A stretch of 64,000 nucleotides of DNA. Source: Pinus tabuliformis. Lineage: Eukaryota > Streptophyta > Pinopsida > Pinales > Pinaceae. The notes under the pieces were generated by a model that saw only the letters and a program-made list of their open reading frames with translations, did no database searches and was not told the DNA's origin. Positions 12,629 to 23,109 of the stretch are shown piece after piece; within the stretch, counting starts at the first letter, position 1, and every line of letters begins with the position of its first letter. Location of the stretch: assembly GCA_031772625.1 (NCBI GenBank), contig CM062805.1:515572102-515636101 (forward strand), read 5' to 3'. Made by a program: the position numbers and the translations under genes.

Positions 12629-13617
12629 GTTACCTCCCTATGTAGGAGTGGTTAATAAACAACCCTATTTAGTGCTCCCAGCCCCTAAGGGGAAAGACAG
12701 GTCCTTGGTACATCCTTCAATTTGGTCATAGGGGTCTCAAGGCCAAATGCCATGGGCTCAAGGACAGCAATGATGAGGGACGTCTACATATTGGGTGTAT
12801 AGATGTAGGAGGGAGCATCATGGACACATGAGTTACCTCGACCTTTGTTTTCCCACCCCTCTTTATTTTCCTTTTGCCTTTTCTTAATTTTTCTTTATAT
12901 TATAGCTCGAGACTCCAAGAAATGAGAACATGCAATGTATGATGTAAAGCAGTTATTACCTCCCTATGTAGGAGTGGTTAATAAACAACCCTATTTTTTT
13001 TTTAACCACATGGTGAATCGGTAACTGCCAGGCCTAATCTATGGGAGACCAAGGATCAAACCTCATAGCTGCCACTATAACACCAAGAGCATAACCAACC
13101 ACCTGCAAGTCGGGTATACTAAGTTCCTATGATTTTAGCAAGAGCAGACTCACAGGAAAGGGGAATCCGCCCCTCTAGCTGCCACCACAGCAGGTCATTG
13201 TACTCAATGAGATTTGAACTTCGGTCTGCTCGGGCTTCGCCCATGTGACTTACCGTCAAACCATACATCACTGTACAAACAACCCTATTAAGTGTTCACA
13301 GCCCCTAAGGAGAAAGAAGTCCTTGGTACACCCTTCAATTAATAGGTGGCATATGAATGATGATGCAATGGATGGGGTCATAGGGGTCTCAAGGTCAAAT
13401 GTCATGGGCTCAAGGATAGCAATGATGAGGGATGTCTACATCTTGGGTGTATAGATGTAGGTGGGAGCAATCATGGATACATGAGTTACCTCGGCCTTTG
13501 TTTTTCCACCCCTCTTTATTTTCCTTTTGCCTTTTCTTGATTTTTCTTTGTATTATAGCTCGGGACTTCAAGAAATGAGAACATGCCATGTGTGATGTAA
13601 AGCAGTTATTACCCCCT
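12629..13617. repeat. Imperfect tandem duplication within R1-B
   Basis: A ~326-bp unit (12629-12954) is repeated from 12955 on. Shared landmarks are TACCTCCCTATGTAGGAGTG at both unit starts, the phrase around GGGTCTCAAGG (about 12731 and 13383), and GAACATGC (about 12926 and 13582). The second copy is longer because a SINE has landed in it and a short extra segment follows near 13345-13375. Confidence 0.8.
12996..13276 (-). mobile_element. tRNA-derived SINE, minus strand
   Basis: A perfect 13-bp direct repeat, AAACAACCCTATT (12983-12995 and 13277-13289), flanks the insert. The uninterrupted duplicate at about 12650-12670 shows the empty site. On the minus strand the 5' end has an A-box-like segment (TGGTTTGACGGTAAGTCA) and a B box (AAGTTCAAATCTC, about 13209-13221), as in RNA polymerase III promoters of tRNA-derived SINEs. 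It ends in an A tract, seen as T's from 12996. Mobilisation would depend on a LINE. Family name unknown. Confidence 0.85.
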
Positions 13618-14427
13618 TTAGGTAGGGCATTTCATCGCAAGCCATTGGTTGGACGTAGATGGGTTCATTAATGATGTGGGGGCACTCATGGGGCCCCTAT
13701 GAACCAAGGTGATGGCCATAATAAGGGGTAGAGCTTGTGTTTTGCCTTTTGCCCATGTGTTGATTAATGTCCCAACCATCTTTTGCATTTTACAATATTC
13801 TTTTCTTTTGTTTCTTGCTTATGGCCATAATCTGCTTTTAACCTCTTTTAAACTGCATCAACCTCTAGGGAAACGTTTCCAGGCCTGACCCAAATATCTG
13901 GACAAGGGAAGTGCCAGTGCCTTGTGGACCCAGAGAAGGAGAATGATGAAATAGGTCTTGTAATGTGCAGAGGGGAGTGAAAAGTGTGGAATGAGAAAAC
14001 AAGACCACACTACCAAAATCGAGGTTTCCCAAGTAGTGATCTTCCTAAAACCATAGGTCAATAGGGGAAATCCCAAGGGACTAGGATTGAGGATTAACCC
14101 CCCATTTAAGGTGAGGGAACAAAACCACAGTCAAAGCCCTTTCTTCTTACAAGTCACCCAATAATCCATGTCCAAAATGCCTAAGAAAAGCAAGCATAAG
14201 CACCCGATTGCATAATGAAAAACATACCTTTTGGGTTGGATTGCTCACCTTCTAACATATGCTCCTAATAGATGGGCGAGGGGACATATGACTAATGCAA
14301 GGAGCAGAGATCAAATGGCCCAATGTATCGGCTACACTAGTGGTTGTCAAGGGTTGTTGGTTGGCAGCTGAAGAGATAACTACGAGAAAATTTCTCCTAT
14401 GCAGTCACCCACTTGTGGTGGGTAACA

Positions 14428-16102
14428 GGGCTATTGAGAGATGATTATCCTCTTTTCTTAGCAACATTGCAGAGGCCATTTTACACATTCCAGAGAGAGG
14501 ATGTGACCTTGTTGATGCATTGTAGCCTATCCTAAGCAGAGTGTTAAGCTACTTGATGACCCCACATGGTACTTGACACTCTAAGGTACCCTAGCTGCCG
14601 AGATGCTAAGCCCATAAAGCTTGGTGTTGCAGATATTGATGATCTGCCCAGTGAATCCAAGACGCCCATTGATTAGCCTTAACGTTGCTTAAAGGGTGTT
14701 TCCTATTTCGAGGATTGGATGATGATGGTCATTTTTGAGATGACATGGGAGGATTTGCACATCACTTATTAGCCCCAACGCTTGAATAGGAGAGTGTCGT
14801 ATCACCCCTCTTTCCCTTTAGAGAGTGATGTTGGGCACCATGGAGATGATGTCTTGGTATGGAGACACTTTAGAGGCATGACCATGGTCTTAGAGCTACA
14901 TCTTGGAGTATGGAGCACTCATTAGCACACATGACACTCACTTGTGGCATCATAGTGGAGGAGGTCTTTCTCCCACATGTGTGGGCACTTATAGCATTTT
15001 ATGTTATGTTTTTGAGCTATGAGGTTGGCTTGTAACCTCTCTCTCTTAGAACAATCAAAGTAAATTTGTGATTAGAGCTTATTACTTGTATTATTGTAGA
15101 AATGAGTGGAATAAGTCTCATATAAATAGAAATTCCCCTCATTTCAACTTTTCATAATCAGACATTCTATTATTTTCCTCTACAAGAGAGTGCGAGCTAG
15201 TCTTTTCACTACTATGGGCAAGATGTGATCTTTTGTGGTGCAACTTTCTTGTGGAATCAATTTTTGCATGGAGATGTTATACTCGAATTGAGAGAAGTGC
15301 TTTCCTTAGAGGATTTTTTAAGTTGAACACTTTATCACTGATATTTTGCATGTTGAATTTACGAAATAGGGCTTCTATTTCTATCATGACTAAATGCTTA
15401 AATATTGTTGGAATCTTGTTACATTATTGCATGTAAAATTATTTTCATTAAGGCTTATAGGGGAGATCCAAACGTGCATGCCTATAATTAATTTCTCCAC
15501 TCACAAGAAAAATAGTTAGGGTTTTAAAAGTGGATGTCCCAGCCATCCCCCCTTACTCCATCAAAGTCTTTCCCTTGAATTTTAACCATAAAAGACTCCA
15601 TTAAACCCTAGTAGGATAAGGCACTAATTGTTGGTGTGTTGATCTACTCTCTCCCCTCTAGATGTCTAGGGTTTGCCACTAGGGTTTCTAGGGCATATTT
15701 ATGCATAAAAGTGAAATTAGTGTGGATGTTTGTGGCTCATAAATTAGGATTTGCATCTAAAAATTGTGTAAAGGAAAAATCTAGCACAGTACATGGTGGA
15801 TACCTCCTATATAGGGCCCACATCACCTTCTTTTTGTTGTTTATGCATACCTAACAGCCACAAAAATAAATTCCCTAGCCTAATCCAAGTCTCTATTGGA
15901 AGATCTTTGATCTTTTGTTGTTGAATATCATTGAAGATAGTTTATTGTGTCGTTAGATGGCAAACCCTAACTTATAGCAGCCTTGTCTTTGGTCTAGGCA
16001 TAGAGTATTTGAACCCTAGTATAGAATCTCTAGGCCTTTCTAGGCCTTGCTGGTAATCTAACCAATATTATAGACCTCTTATTTATCACCTTGAGCCATA
16101 GC
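14428..16102 (+). other. 3' half of R1-C, no gene
   Basis: R1 LTR sequence continuing past copy B. A TATAAATAG motif near 15124 followed by a leader-like segment corresponds to the TATAAATT segment of R1-A near 41449. Short open frames at 15233-15436 and 15636-15854 have no homology I recognise and lack counterparts in the other R1 copies. Confidence 0.6.
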
Positions 16103-16110
16103 ATTAGAAT

Positions 16111-16206
16111 CAATGTTGCACGAAGCGAGAGCGAAGCGGAAGCGTTTTTTGGAAGCGGAAGCGTCATTTTCCAAAAATCTAGGAAGCGAAGCGTCCGCGG
16201 AAGCGT
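16111..16206. repeat. Subterminal GAAGCG array, left end of the hAT
   Basis: Eight GAAGCG copies, some overlapping, within about 90 bp next to the inverted repeat. hAT transposases are known to bind short subterminal repeats, so these are candidate binding sites. Confidence 0.75.
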
Positions 16207-16659
16207 CTGCTATATATATATATATGTTTTTTTATATTTTTTTGCATTTATACTCAAAACAAACATCCCAAATACCAAATTAATTGTAGTAGACATGAAA
16301 ACATGCATATTTTTGCATAAATCAAGATAGATATGGCATCCATGATTCCATTGTAGTTACTAGTATGTACAACAATCATCTATATTCTAGCTATTACAAA
16401 CATACATCAAATTTTTAAGCATATTATAAAACACAAAACATTTAAGCATATTATAAAACATAAAACATAGAGCATATTATGATTTATCTAGCAAGTGAGC
16501 AACTGTCAACATTTGTCATGTCCAAAATTCAAATAATAATATTTACAAAATATGTCACTTGGTCACCGCCAAGCCAAAAAGGTTCAAAATTCAAATTCAC
16601 AAGTCTACAAGTCTAATGAGTAATCTATGACAAAAAGTAGTAGATTGTGAATATATCTA

Positions 16660-19139
16660 CTAATCTCTCCTCCTTCCACCACGAATAGAACGTGGTGGCG
16701 GGCCTCCACGTGCTGGCAATGAAGAAGATGGTGCCTGTGGAAGTCGTGGCACTGAAACTGATGAAGAAGAACCCCCTGCTGTTGGTGTTGAACCATGGAA
16801 CCTAGGAACCAAGGGACCAGATGGGGGTGGGGTTGGTGGCATATCAACACGGTCATCATCATCCTAGAATCGCTCAAAAAATTCATGCAAAAAAAAAACA
16901 CTAGTTAACAAAAAAATTAAAAACATGAATTAGAGAAATGCTTTATAAGGGAAAATTGGAAAATTCATACCACAATGGACATACCTGGATAAGAGCATCC
17001 TCTAATTGCTCTAGTCGCAACACTCCATCCTCCAAATTGGGCTCCTCTGGATTCTTGTCCCAAATCAACAAGTCTTTATTAGACTTTGCATCTTCACAGT
17101 AATGGGACAACAATCGCAAGTTGTAATGAACATAAACCAAGCTCTCTGCCCAGTCTAAACTCAACCTGTTCCTTTTAACACTGTGGATGAAAGAATAAGA
17201 GCTCCAACACCTCTCTGCAGAAGAAGTGTTTACCACCTGTGATAGCACCCGCAATGCCAAACTCTGTAGAAGTGGAGTACCCCCTCCATGCATGTTCCAC
17301 CACTCAAGAGCAGAAAAAGTCTCTCGATCTTTAATTGCATGCATGCTCCCAAATGGACCAGTGTTGATCGTATAGTTGCTCACCTGTCTCCGTACCAATG
17401 CAGCGTCCTCCTCATCAGGGATTAATTTACTCAATGCAGCCATATATTTTTGGTGAACCTCTTGATCTTGGTGTGGTTTTCTCCTGCTTCCCCCCCCCAG
17501 GTGCTGGTGTTGAAAGCCATGATGGATGATAGTATTTAGGTGTCAAAACATATGCTAATGCATGCAATGGAATATTTAGCATTTCCCAACGGTTTTGCAC
17601 CTCTACACGAATATAATTGTACAAGGTGGTATCTCTAGGCTCAACAATGTCTTTAATCTGCCCCAACATGCTATCCATTTGCTCATACACCTCCCCAATT
17701 ACTGGTCGATCTGAATCTGCAAACTTGATCATGTAATAAATTGGTTTGGTGAATTGCAAAACATATTTAACCTGTGACCAAAAGTAACTGTCAAGAACAG
17801 TGTCCTTGACTACATTAGCACCATCTGTGTCAGTGTTAATTTCATCCCATGTTTCAACACACACCAGATTAGTTAAAGCTTGTCTCACCTTCACTAGCCG
17901 CCTAAAGGTGAGGTAATAACTAGCAAATCTTGTCTTTGCAATTTTAAGCAATTGCAACTTGGAGTAAGTGCCATAGAAGTAGTTTACCCTTGTATGCCCT
18001 GTGATGAATTTAATGAGCTGCTTCCCTTTCCTGTAAACCTCAGCAATCCACCCACATTCTTTGTGTTTCACAATATCATGCATCAAAAGGTTCAATGTGT
18101 GAACCAGGCACCCAGACCAAAAGATGTGTGGATGAGTACGCTCAATAATTTTTCCTGTTGCCTTACAATTTGCTGCATTATCTGTGATCACTTGAACCAC
18201 ATTATTCGGACCAACATCTTTGATTGATTTCAATAGGAGATCTGCAATGTTTTGTGCAGATGCAGTGATGGAGGAGGAGTCATGACATGCAATAAATACT
18301 GCACCACTAGAAGAAACACCAAGAACATTTATCAAATGTTGGTTTCTAATATTTGTCCACCCATCTGATACAATGGATACCCCAGAATCTACCCACTCAT
18401 TTGTAAAACGTGTCAAAGCTCTTTGAACCTTAGCTTTTTCTCTTTCTAATAACACTGTTCTAGCTTTCTCATAGTTGGGGGCCTTGTATCCTTTTGGGGC
18501 TTCATTGATGGCCTTTACCATTTCATGCCAATAGGGAGAGCGAAGCACATTGAATGGTACACCGCAAGCACAAAGAAAACGGACTATCTTTCCATCCACA
18601 TCATCCCTCCCAGCAACATTAAGGAAATCCCCTATTGTTCTTCTACCTCCAGAGCTTGCAGAAGTACCATGAGGAGATGAGCAACTACCAAATTTAGAGG
18701 TTGCACTTGATTCAGAATGAGTTTTTTGTTTCTTGTTTTTTTGTTGTGCAGCCATCTCTATTTGGATGTATTTTCTTCTTTCTTCAGTTGAAATGTTTGG
18801 GCAAATTTGTACCCCCACAGAACCCTTTTTTTCATCACTGTCCAGCACCCCACAAAGATGCCTCCTCAGACGGGTATATGAACCACAATATGGTTTTCCT
18901 CCATGACAACCATGAGGGCACACAAATTTGTAAGATCCACCACCCTTTCCCCCATCAAGTTTGGTCACATAGTTCCACAAGGGTGTTGATGTAGCTTTCC
19001 CATCTTGTGTTTCAGTGTCCCCTTCAAGTTCATCCCCTTCCTCTTCAAACCCTTCCTCCTCATCATACATTGGGTCACTAGTACCATCACCAATGTCCTC
19101 TTCTGTTTCTTCCCTTCTATTCCTCACCCTTGCCATCAT
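16660..19139 (-). CDS. hAT transposase (BED finger, DUF659, dimerisation domain), one G-run frameshift
   Basis: Cuts and rejoins the element through its inverted ends. The frame is open from 19295 to 17427; I prefer the start at Met 19139 (MMARVRNRREE) or 19136, since the upstream part spans a 5'-UTR intron. In order: an acidic N-terminus; a BED-type zinc finger (FVCPHGCHGG...LRRHLC); DUF659 with SDGWTN and ITDNAANCK, each holding a candidate catalytic Asp; the GCLVHTLNL motif; and the hAT C-terminal domain (SSAERCWSSYSFIHS) with the third acidic residue. The frame shifts at a run of nine G (minus strand, 17490-17498); eight would keep it open. A canonical intron (GTATGT...TAG, 16984-16864) joins the last exon (16863-16660), a Pro/Gly/Arg-rich tail. 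It could be one mutation from activity, or the shift could be a sequencing error. Confidence 0.85.
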
Positions 19140-19220
19140 TAAAACCAAGAGTGGAATGATACATAGAAGCCAAAAGAACACCATCTTGGAATATGGATAT
19201 AGGTGGTGGACAACGGCAAC

Positions 19221-19326
19221 CTGTAAATAAAGGAGCAAGTAGAAACAATGGGAAAGAGTAGGAGAGGGAGGAGAAAAATACAAAAAAAAATTCAAAAAAA
19301 CAAGGGAGTTTGGGGTTTGAACTTAC
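19221..19326 (-). other. Predicted 5'-UTR intron of the hAT transposase gene
   Basis: On the minus strand a consensus donor (AAAGAG/GTAAGT at 19326) and acceptor (TTTATTTACAG/G at 19221) bound a 106-bp T-rich segment. Splicing joins a purine-rich leader exon (from about 19541) to the exon holding the transposase start. The leader frame (19541-19323) would end within the second exon before the transposase start, so I treat it as untranslated or as an upstream ORF. Confidence 0.6.
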
Positions 19327-19615
19327 CTCTTTAGCTCTTGTAGATGAAGTCCTCCAAGCTCTTGCTCCAAGCTCCTCCTCCTTCTCCTAGCTCCTCCTTC
19401 TTCACTCCTCCAAGCTCTCCTCTCTTCTCCTCTCCTTTCCTCTCTTCTCTTCTCCTCTCCTCTCTTCTCTTCTCCAACTCTCATAAACTCAAAGTGAGAA
19501 AATGAGGAATGAATGGGGGCTTTATTCTTTTCATTCCTCACCTTAACCTCACCCTAACCCACCCCCTTAAGGTTGAGTGAACATAACTTTAAAAAAAAAT
19601 TGTTTTTCTCCCTTG

Positions 19616-19853
19616 GGCGCGCCCCTTTCCGCCGAAGCGTACGGAAGCGTGCGTGAAGCGCACGCTTCCTGCTCCGAAGCGCCACGCTTCGGCGGCCCGA
19701 AGCGCCGTACGAAGCGCGCTTCGGAGCCGGCGCTTCGGAAATTCCAGGAAGCGCAAAAAAATTTACGAATCGCGCTTCGGAAGGCGCTTCGTACGGGGCG
19801 CGCTTCGGAGCTTCGGAGCGGCGGGGGGGGGGGGGGCGCTTCGTGCAACACTG
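19616..19853. repeat. Subterminal GAAGCG/CGCTTC array, right end of the hAT
   Basis: About fifteen GAAGCG or CGCTTC motifs in both orientations within 240 bp, strikingly GC-rich compared with everything around it. A run of 14 G sits just inside the inverted repeat. Partial palindromes such as GAAGCGCGCTTC could fold. This end also contains the start of the leader region of the transposase gene. Confidence 0.75.
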
Positions 19854-20023
19854 ATTAGAATATCTTTTAGGTGATCTAGGGAAGCCTCTCTTGTGGTTAA
19901 TTACCACCAAAGAGCAGGGGAAAGGTTGTTGAGGTGACAATGGAAACAATTTCTCTTGTTGCCATAAGGTCTGGCCCCACCGAGTGAGGCTTTGCACTAG
20001 ACCTACTAGATTTTGCGACAACG

Positions 20024-20315
20024 AGTAGGACTATAGCATTACCACTGGATTGCACAATAATGAAATTGCATCAAATGAATTGTTATTGTTGGGATTTTAT
20101 CATATTACATTTATGTTTTATAATTTTAGAGATGGGGACCCCTATGCTAGGGACCTCGATGTCCCCCCATCCCCCTTGAATTTTTGTAAAATTTGTGGGT
20201 GCTTCCACACATCCCCCTAGTGTGTCTCCAAACTCTCATGCTCCCTCGTCTCAGAAACTTGGTGGAACATAGAAAATTTCTTAAGTCTTGTAGTTGAAAG
20301 AACGCCAAACTTGTG
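20024..20315. other. Unassigned spacer right of R1-C
   Basis: AT-rich sequence with a C/T-rich patch near 20160-20230. No gene or repeat partner recognised. Confidence 0.4.
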
Positions 20316-21071
20316 ACTTGAATCTATTGATGATGGTAACATCAGACAAGTACTTCTGCACCGGTCTAAGTATCTAGACCTGTGGAAGTCGTCTAAAGAT
20401 CCTTTAACCTTAGCAATTACTTTAAATAAAGTAATTTCCTTTATAAGAAAAAGTAAATTAATCTAATGGAATGCAAAGGTTATTTGCATAGTGAATTAGA
20501 TGAATCTCAACCATTGATCTCAAGTGAAATTGAGATATTCTCAGCCATCAATCACTTTGGAGATTAGGGTTGTGAATTTTGTCAACAATTGAAACTTATA
20601 AAAGGAAGGCTTGGCTAAGGGAAAAGACACATCACGTGAGTGAGCACAGCACAATGAAATAATGAGATCACAGTGATTGTGTGCCAAGGACATTCGTCCA
20701 AGTGTGTAGGGTTCAAAAGAAGAAGAAAAAGGGGCAGCAAGATTGAAGGACAGATTTTGAGGGTTTGATCAGCTCGATATATTCCAGGTTTTGTTATTTG
20801 TATTTTTCCTCAAATAGCCATTTTCCCAGTAAGGAAGCCTTTGTATGCGAAAGATATGAAATAATGGATTAGAAGGACAGAATTTATGAGAGTGCATGTG
20901 TATGGGAACAGTGTTATTTTCTGCTTCCATTGTTTAACTTTTATTTACATATTAAAATATCAGCAATGCTTTTATTAGTAGATTTGCAATTAATTAATTT
21001 ACATCAAGGTATTCACTAGGGAATAAATTACCTGTAGCTAAAGTATGCAAAATTAACTTGGTATCAAATCT
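20316..21071 (+). mobile_element. Copia LTR relic ending in a primer binding site
   Basis: TGGTATCAAATC (21060-21071), close to the initiator-tRNA-Met primer site of Ty1-copia elements, follows a segment with LTR features: a TATAAAAGG box near 20597 and a transcribed-leader look (AGTGAGCACAGC...). It resembles the better bounded LTR relic at 47300-48229 in layout and phrases, such as ATCACTTTGGAGATT. The left end is uncertain. No gag follows. Confidence 0.5.
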
Positions 21072-21720
21072 TTGTCACTGAGAAGGAGGTCAATCTCTAA
21101 AAGTATTGCATAGAACCATATCAGAGTCGCAAAAGCAAGGGCAATCAAGGGCATATAGGTGCATACACAATCGGGTCGTACGAGACTGATCATACATGGA
21201 AAATGATAAAAAATGGCAGCAGTTGCAATACAAGGGTCATACACGCATGTGAAAGCGATGATCATTCTCTGTAAGAGAAAGACGATCATACATGCACAAG
21301 GTCAGTTGCAAACATACGTAGGGAGCATGTGCACAGACAGGGTGACGACAAGCGCAGAGTACAACAACATGATAAGACTACATCAGAGTACAACAAAAAT
21401 GTGTCACTATTGCTTTCTAGCATGATATTTTGATATTTCATTGTATAATGTAACCTTTTCATTATAAATATGGAGGATGACTTGATTTTTGTCAAACTTA
21501 TGTTTTGTAGAATGTGAAAGTTCCATTATAAATATGGGGATAGCCTGATTTTTTATCAAAACTCGACCTATGAATAAGAATATGATATCTCTTTGTTGAA
21601 GTAAAAATGAAAAATTTTATTATCCTGGTTTGTATATATAGATGGATAATGTTTCTTGTGCCAAAAATAACATAATCTTGTCACACTCTATTTCACTAGT
21701 AACATTATATATATATAAGC
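21072..21720. other. No gene recognised; short direct repeat
   Basis: Two diverged copies of a ~50-bp phrase beginning TTATAAATATGG lie near 21464 and 21525. Small frames on both strands (for example 21053-21289 minus) carry no known domain. Confidence 0.4.
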
Positions 21721-21732
21721 AAGCCCCAACTA

Positions 21733-21924
21733 GTCATTTGGCGTTATCTCTAGTGGTTGGGAAGAATGGTTGTTATCTTCTCCACCTAGGTCCAATTCCG
21801 TGCGAGTGTCATGATGATGAGAAATATTGTTGTAATGGCTACATGCCTATGAATATTGTTGTATTAACCCTCACTCTTGTCCTCGAGCTGAGAGAGGATG
21901 ATTTCCCTTGAAAAAAAAATATAG
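21733..21924 (+). mobile_element. tRNA-derived SINE, plus strand
   Basis: A perfect 12-bp direct repeat, AAGCCCCAACTA (21721-21732 and 21925-21936), flanks a 192-bp insert. The head carries an A-box-like TATCTCTAGTGGTTGG and, about 45 bp on, a B-box-like AGGTCCAATTCCG. The tail ends in an A tract (about 21911-21919). Size, promoter boxes, A tail and target duplication together fit a plant SINE, a different family from the one at 12996. Confidence 0.85.
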
Positions 21925-22129
21925 AAGCCCCAACTAATGATAGAATTCAAAAGATTCATAGATGCAGATCTAGTAATAACTTCAGAGATAATTTGCTGCC
22001 TTCAAGGTTTGAAGATCTAGATTGTTTACGTTAAGTAATTTTTAAGGTAATATCCAGAGTAAGAAGTGTTTATTTTTCTACAATAAGCATGGTAGAAACC
22101 AATCTCCTGATCTGATAATTACTACCTAA

Positions 22130-22690
22130 TAATGTTAAACAATTTATCTTTATGTCATTGATATCATTGAGTAATTATACACACATAATCCTCAACAGCA
22201 ATGCAGCAAAAACAGAAAGATCATAAAGAGATAGCCAAGCACAATAGAGACAACAACTTTTCCCTAGGAAACCCAAAGTTTGGAGAAAACCCAGCAACTC
22301 TTCTTCTAGGAAAAACTTTCTTCAACAAGGTTTACAATTTCAAATTGTCTAGAAATCTGTGCCAAAAAATCCAAGTCCAAACTTCAGTGAAATTTGTCCT
22401 CTATCTGCTCCCACGTGTGGTTGTTATAGAAGAGAGATGATGATTAATGAGAGATCAACTTAAGTCAAATGGATGAAGTGACATCATGTATATATTTATA
22501 CAAGTCAAATGGGTGAATTTTACCAAGGGACACACCTTTCATGGTGGAGCCAACTTGACTTCTTGAGCCTCAATGATGCCCAAAATAAAATTTATTTTAT
22601 TTTAATTTCCATAATTCTTCTAGGTCGACTTAGGTGGCCTCTTGGCATATGGGAATACCTCCCGATGCTACACAATTCAACACTCCCTCT
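22130..22690 (-). mobile_element. 3' LTR and polypurine tract of a reversed copia relic
   Basis: Read on the minus strand, AGAGGGAG immediately precedes TGTTGAATTGTG (LTR start at 22682). This matches the polypurine-LTR junction of the element at 24254-29951 almost base for base. A TATAAATATA box on the same strand near 22496 supports an LTR. The left limit near 22130 is approximate, and the internal part to the right (22691-23100) has no readable frame. Confidence 0.5.
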
Positions 22691-23100
22691 TAGCGAGGGA
22701 GGTATTCTCATTGACTACAACAGATTTCCCCTTAGCTGAAATTTCTCCTCCATAAGAAAAGTTCATGAGCTTGCTATGTTGATGTATGTTTATAGATAAC
22801 TCCATCCTAGGGGGGGCAATGTGAGTATCCAGGGCTTTTACATTTGGCCAAAATCCTTTATGGCTCCTTAGGAAAATGTACCAATCTCCTTTGGTCAAAG
22901 CCCTTTATGACCCAACCAAGTCCTTCTAGCTTCTTAGGAGAGAATCTGCCCTTGGACCATTAACCCTCAGCCAAAAGGACCAATGACCTCTTGGCTCAAG
23001 GACTCATCATTCCCTCAAATTCAAATTGTGCTTCACAAAATTCTACGTTAACAAACATTCTAAGCAGAAGAAAGGTAAAAAAAGTTGGTTTTTGATTATT
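22691..23100. other. Probable internal remnant of the reversed copia relic, no gene
   Basis: Pyrimidine-rich on the plus strand, with no domain recognised in any frame. Position next to the polypurine tract at 22683-22690 suggests the end of a lost pol region. Confidence 0.35.
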
Positions 23101-23109
23101 CCCCACTTA

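Larger units (their letters stand above)
10628..14427 (-). mobile_element. R1 copy B: solo LTR in reverse orientation inside R1-C
   Basis: Read on the minus strand it starts TGTTACCCACCACAAGTGGG at 14427 and ends ...TGTGGTAATA at 10628, matching R1 copy A over much of its length. For instance the stretch around ACTCCTCCCATCGGTGAAAG is shared with 44398-44417. Left GGCCT (10623-10627) and right GGGCT (14428-14432) fit a target duplication with one mismatch. Without its SINE and one unit of the tandem duplication it is 3180 bp. A TATA-like box (minus strand, near 11815) sits where R1-A has TATAAATT (near 41449). No coding capacity is seen. Confidence 0.75.
16111..19853 (-). mobile_element. hAT DNA transposon, near full length (3743 bp)
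   Basis: 17-bp terminal inverted repeats with one mismatch (left CAATGTTGCACGAAGCG; right, reverse-complemented, CAGTGTTGCACGAAGCG) are flanked by a perfect 8-bp duplication ATTAGAAT (16103-16110 and 19854-19861). This is the hAT hallmark. Inside is one spliced transposase gene on the minus strand. Both ends carry dense GAAGCG/CGCTTC arrays. The perfect target duplication and nearly open transposase suggest the youngest or one of the youngest insertions in the window. A decayed relative lies at 48650-55750. Confidence 0.95.
279..20023 (+). mobile_element. R1 copy C: solo LTR (~3.2 kb) split by three younger insertions
   Basis: The ends match those of the better preserved R1 copy A: the start around 279 reads CGTTACCCACC (TGTTACCCACC in A) and the last bases near 20010-20023 match A's end. 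Removing the gag-only element, the reversed R1 copy B and the hAT element with their target duplications leaves 3157 bp, close to the 3351 bp of copy A and 3180 bp of copy B. The flanking GGTAG (274-278) and AGTAG (20024-20028) fit a 5-bp target duplication with one mutation. Pieces visible as R1 are 279-1108, 10136-10627, 14428-16110 and 19854-20023. No open frame is credible. I infer a solo LTR because no internal region or second LTR is seen; the TG and CA ends have each mutated once. Confidence 0.75.

Noticed and set aside
16605..16901. His-rich 98-codon minus frame
   Set aside because: Shadow of the last transposase exon in another frame.
19554..20021. Arg/Ala/Pro-rich frames on both strands
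   Set aside because: Translation of the GAAGCG/CGCTTC array; frames are open only because the motif lacks stops.
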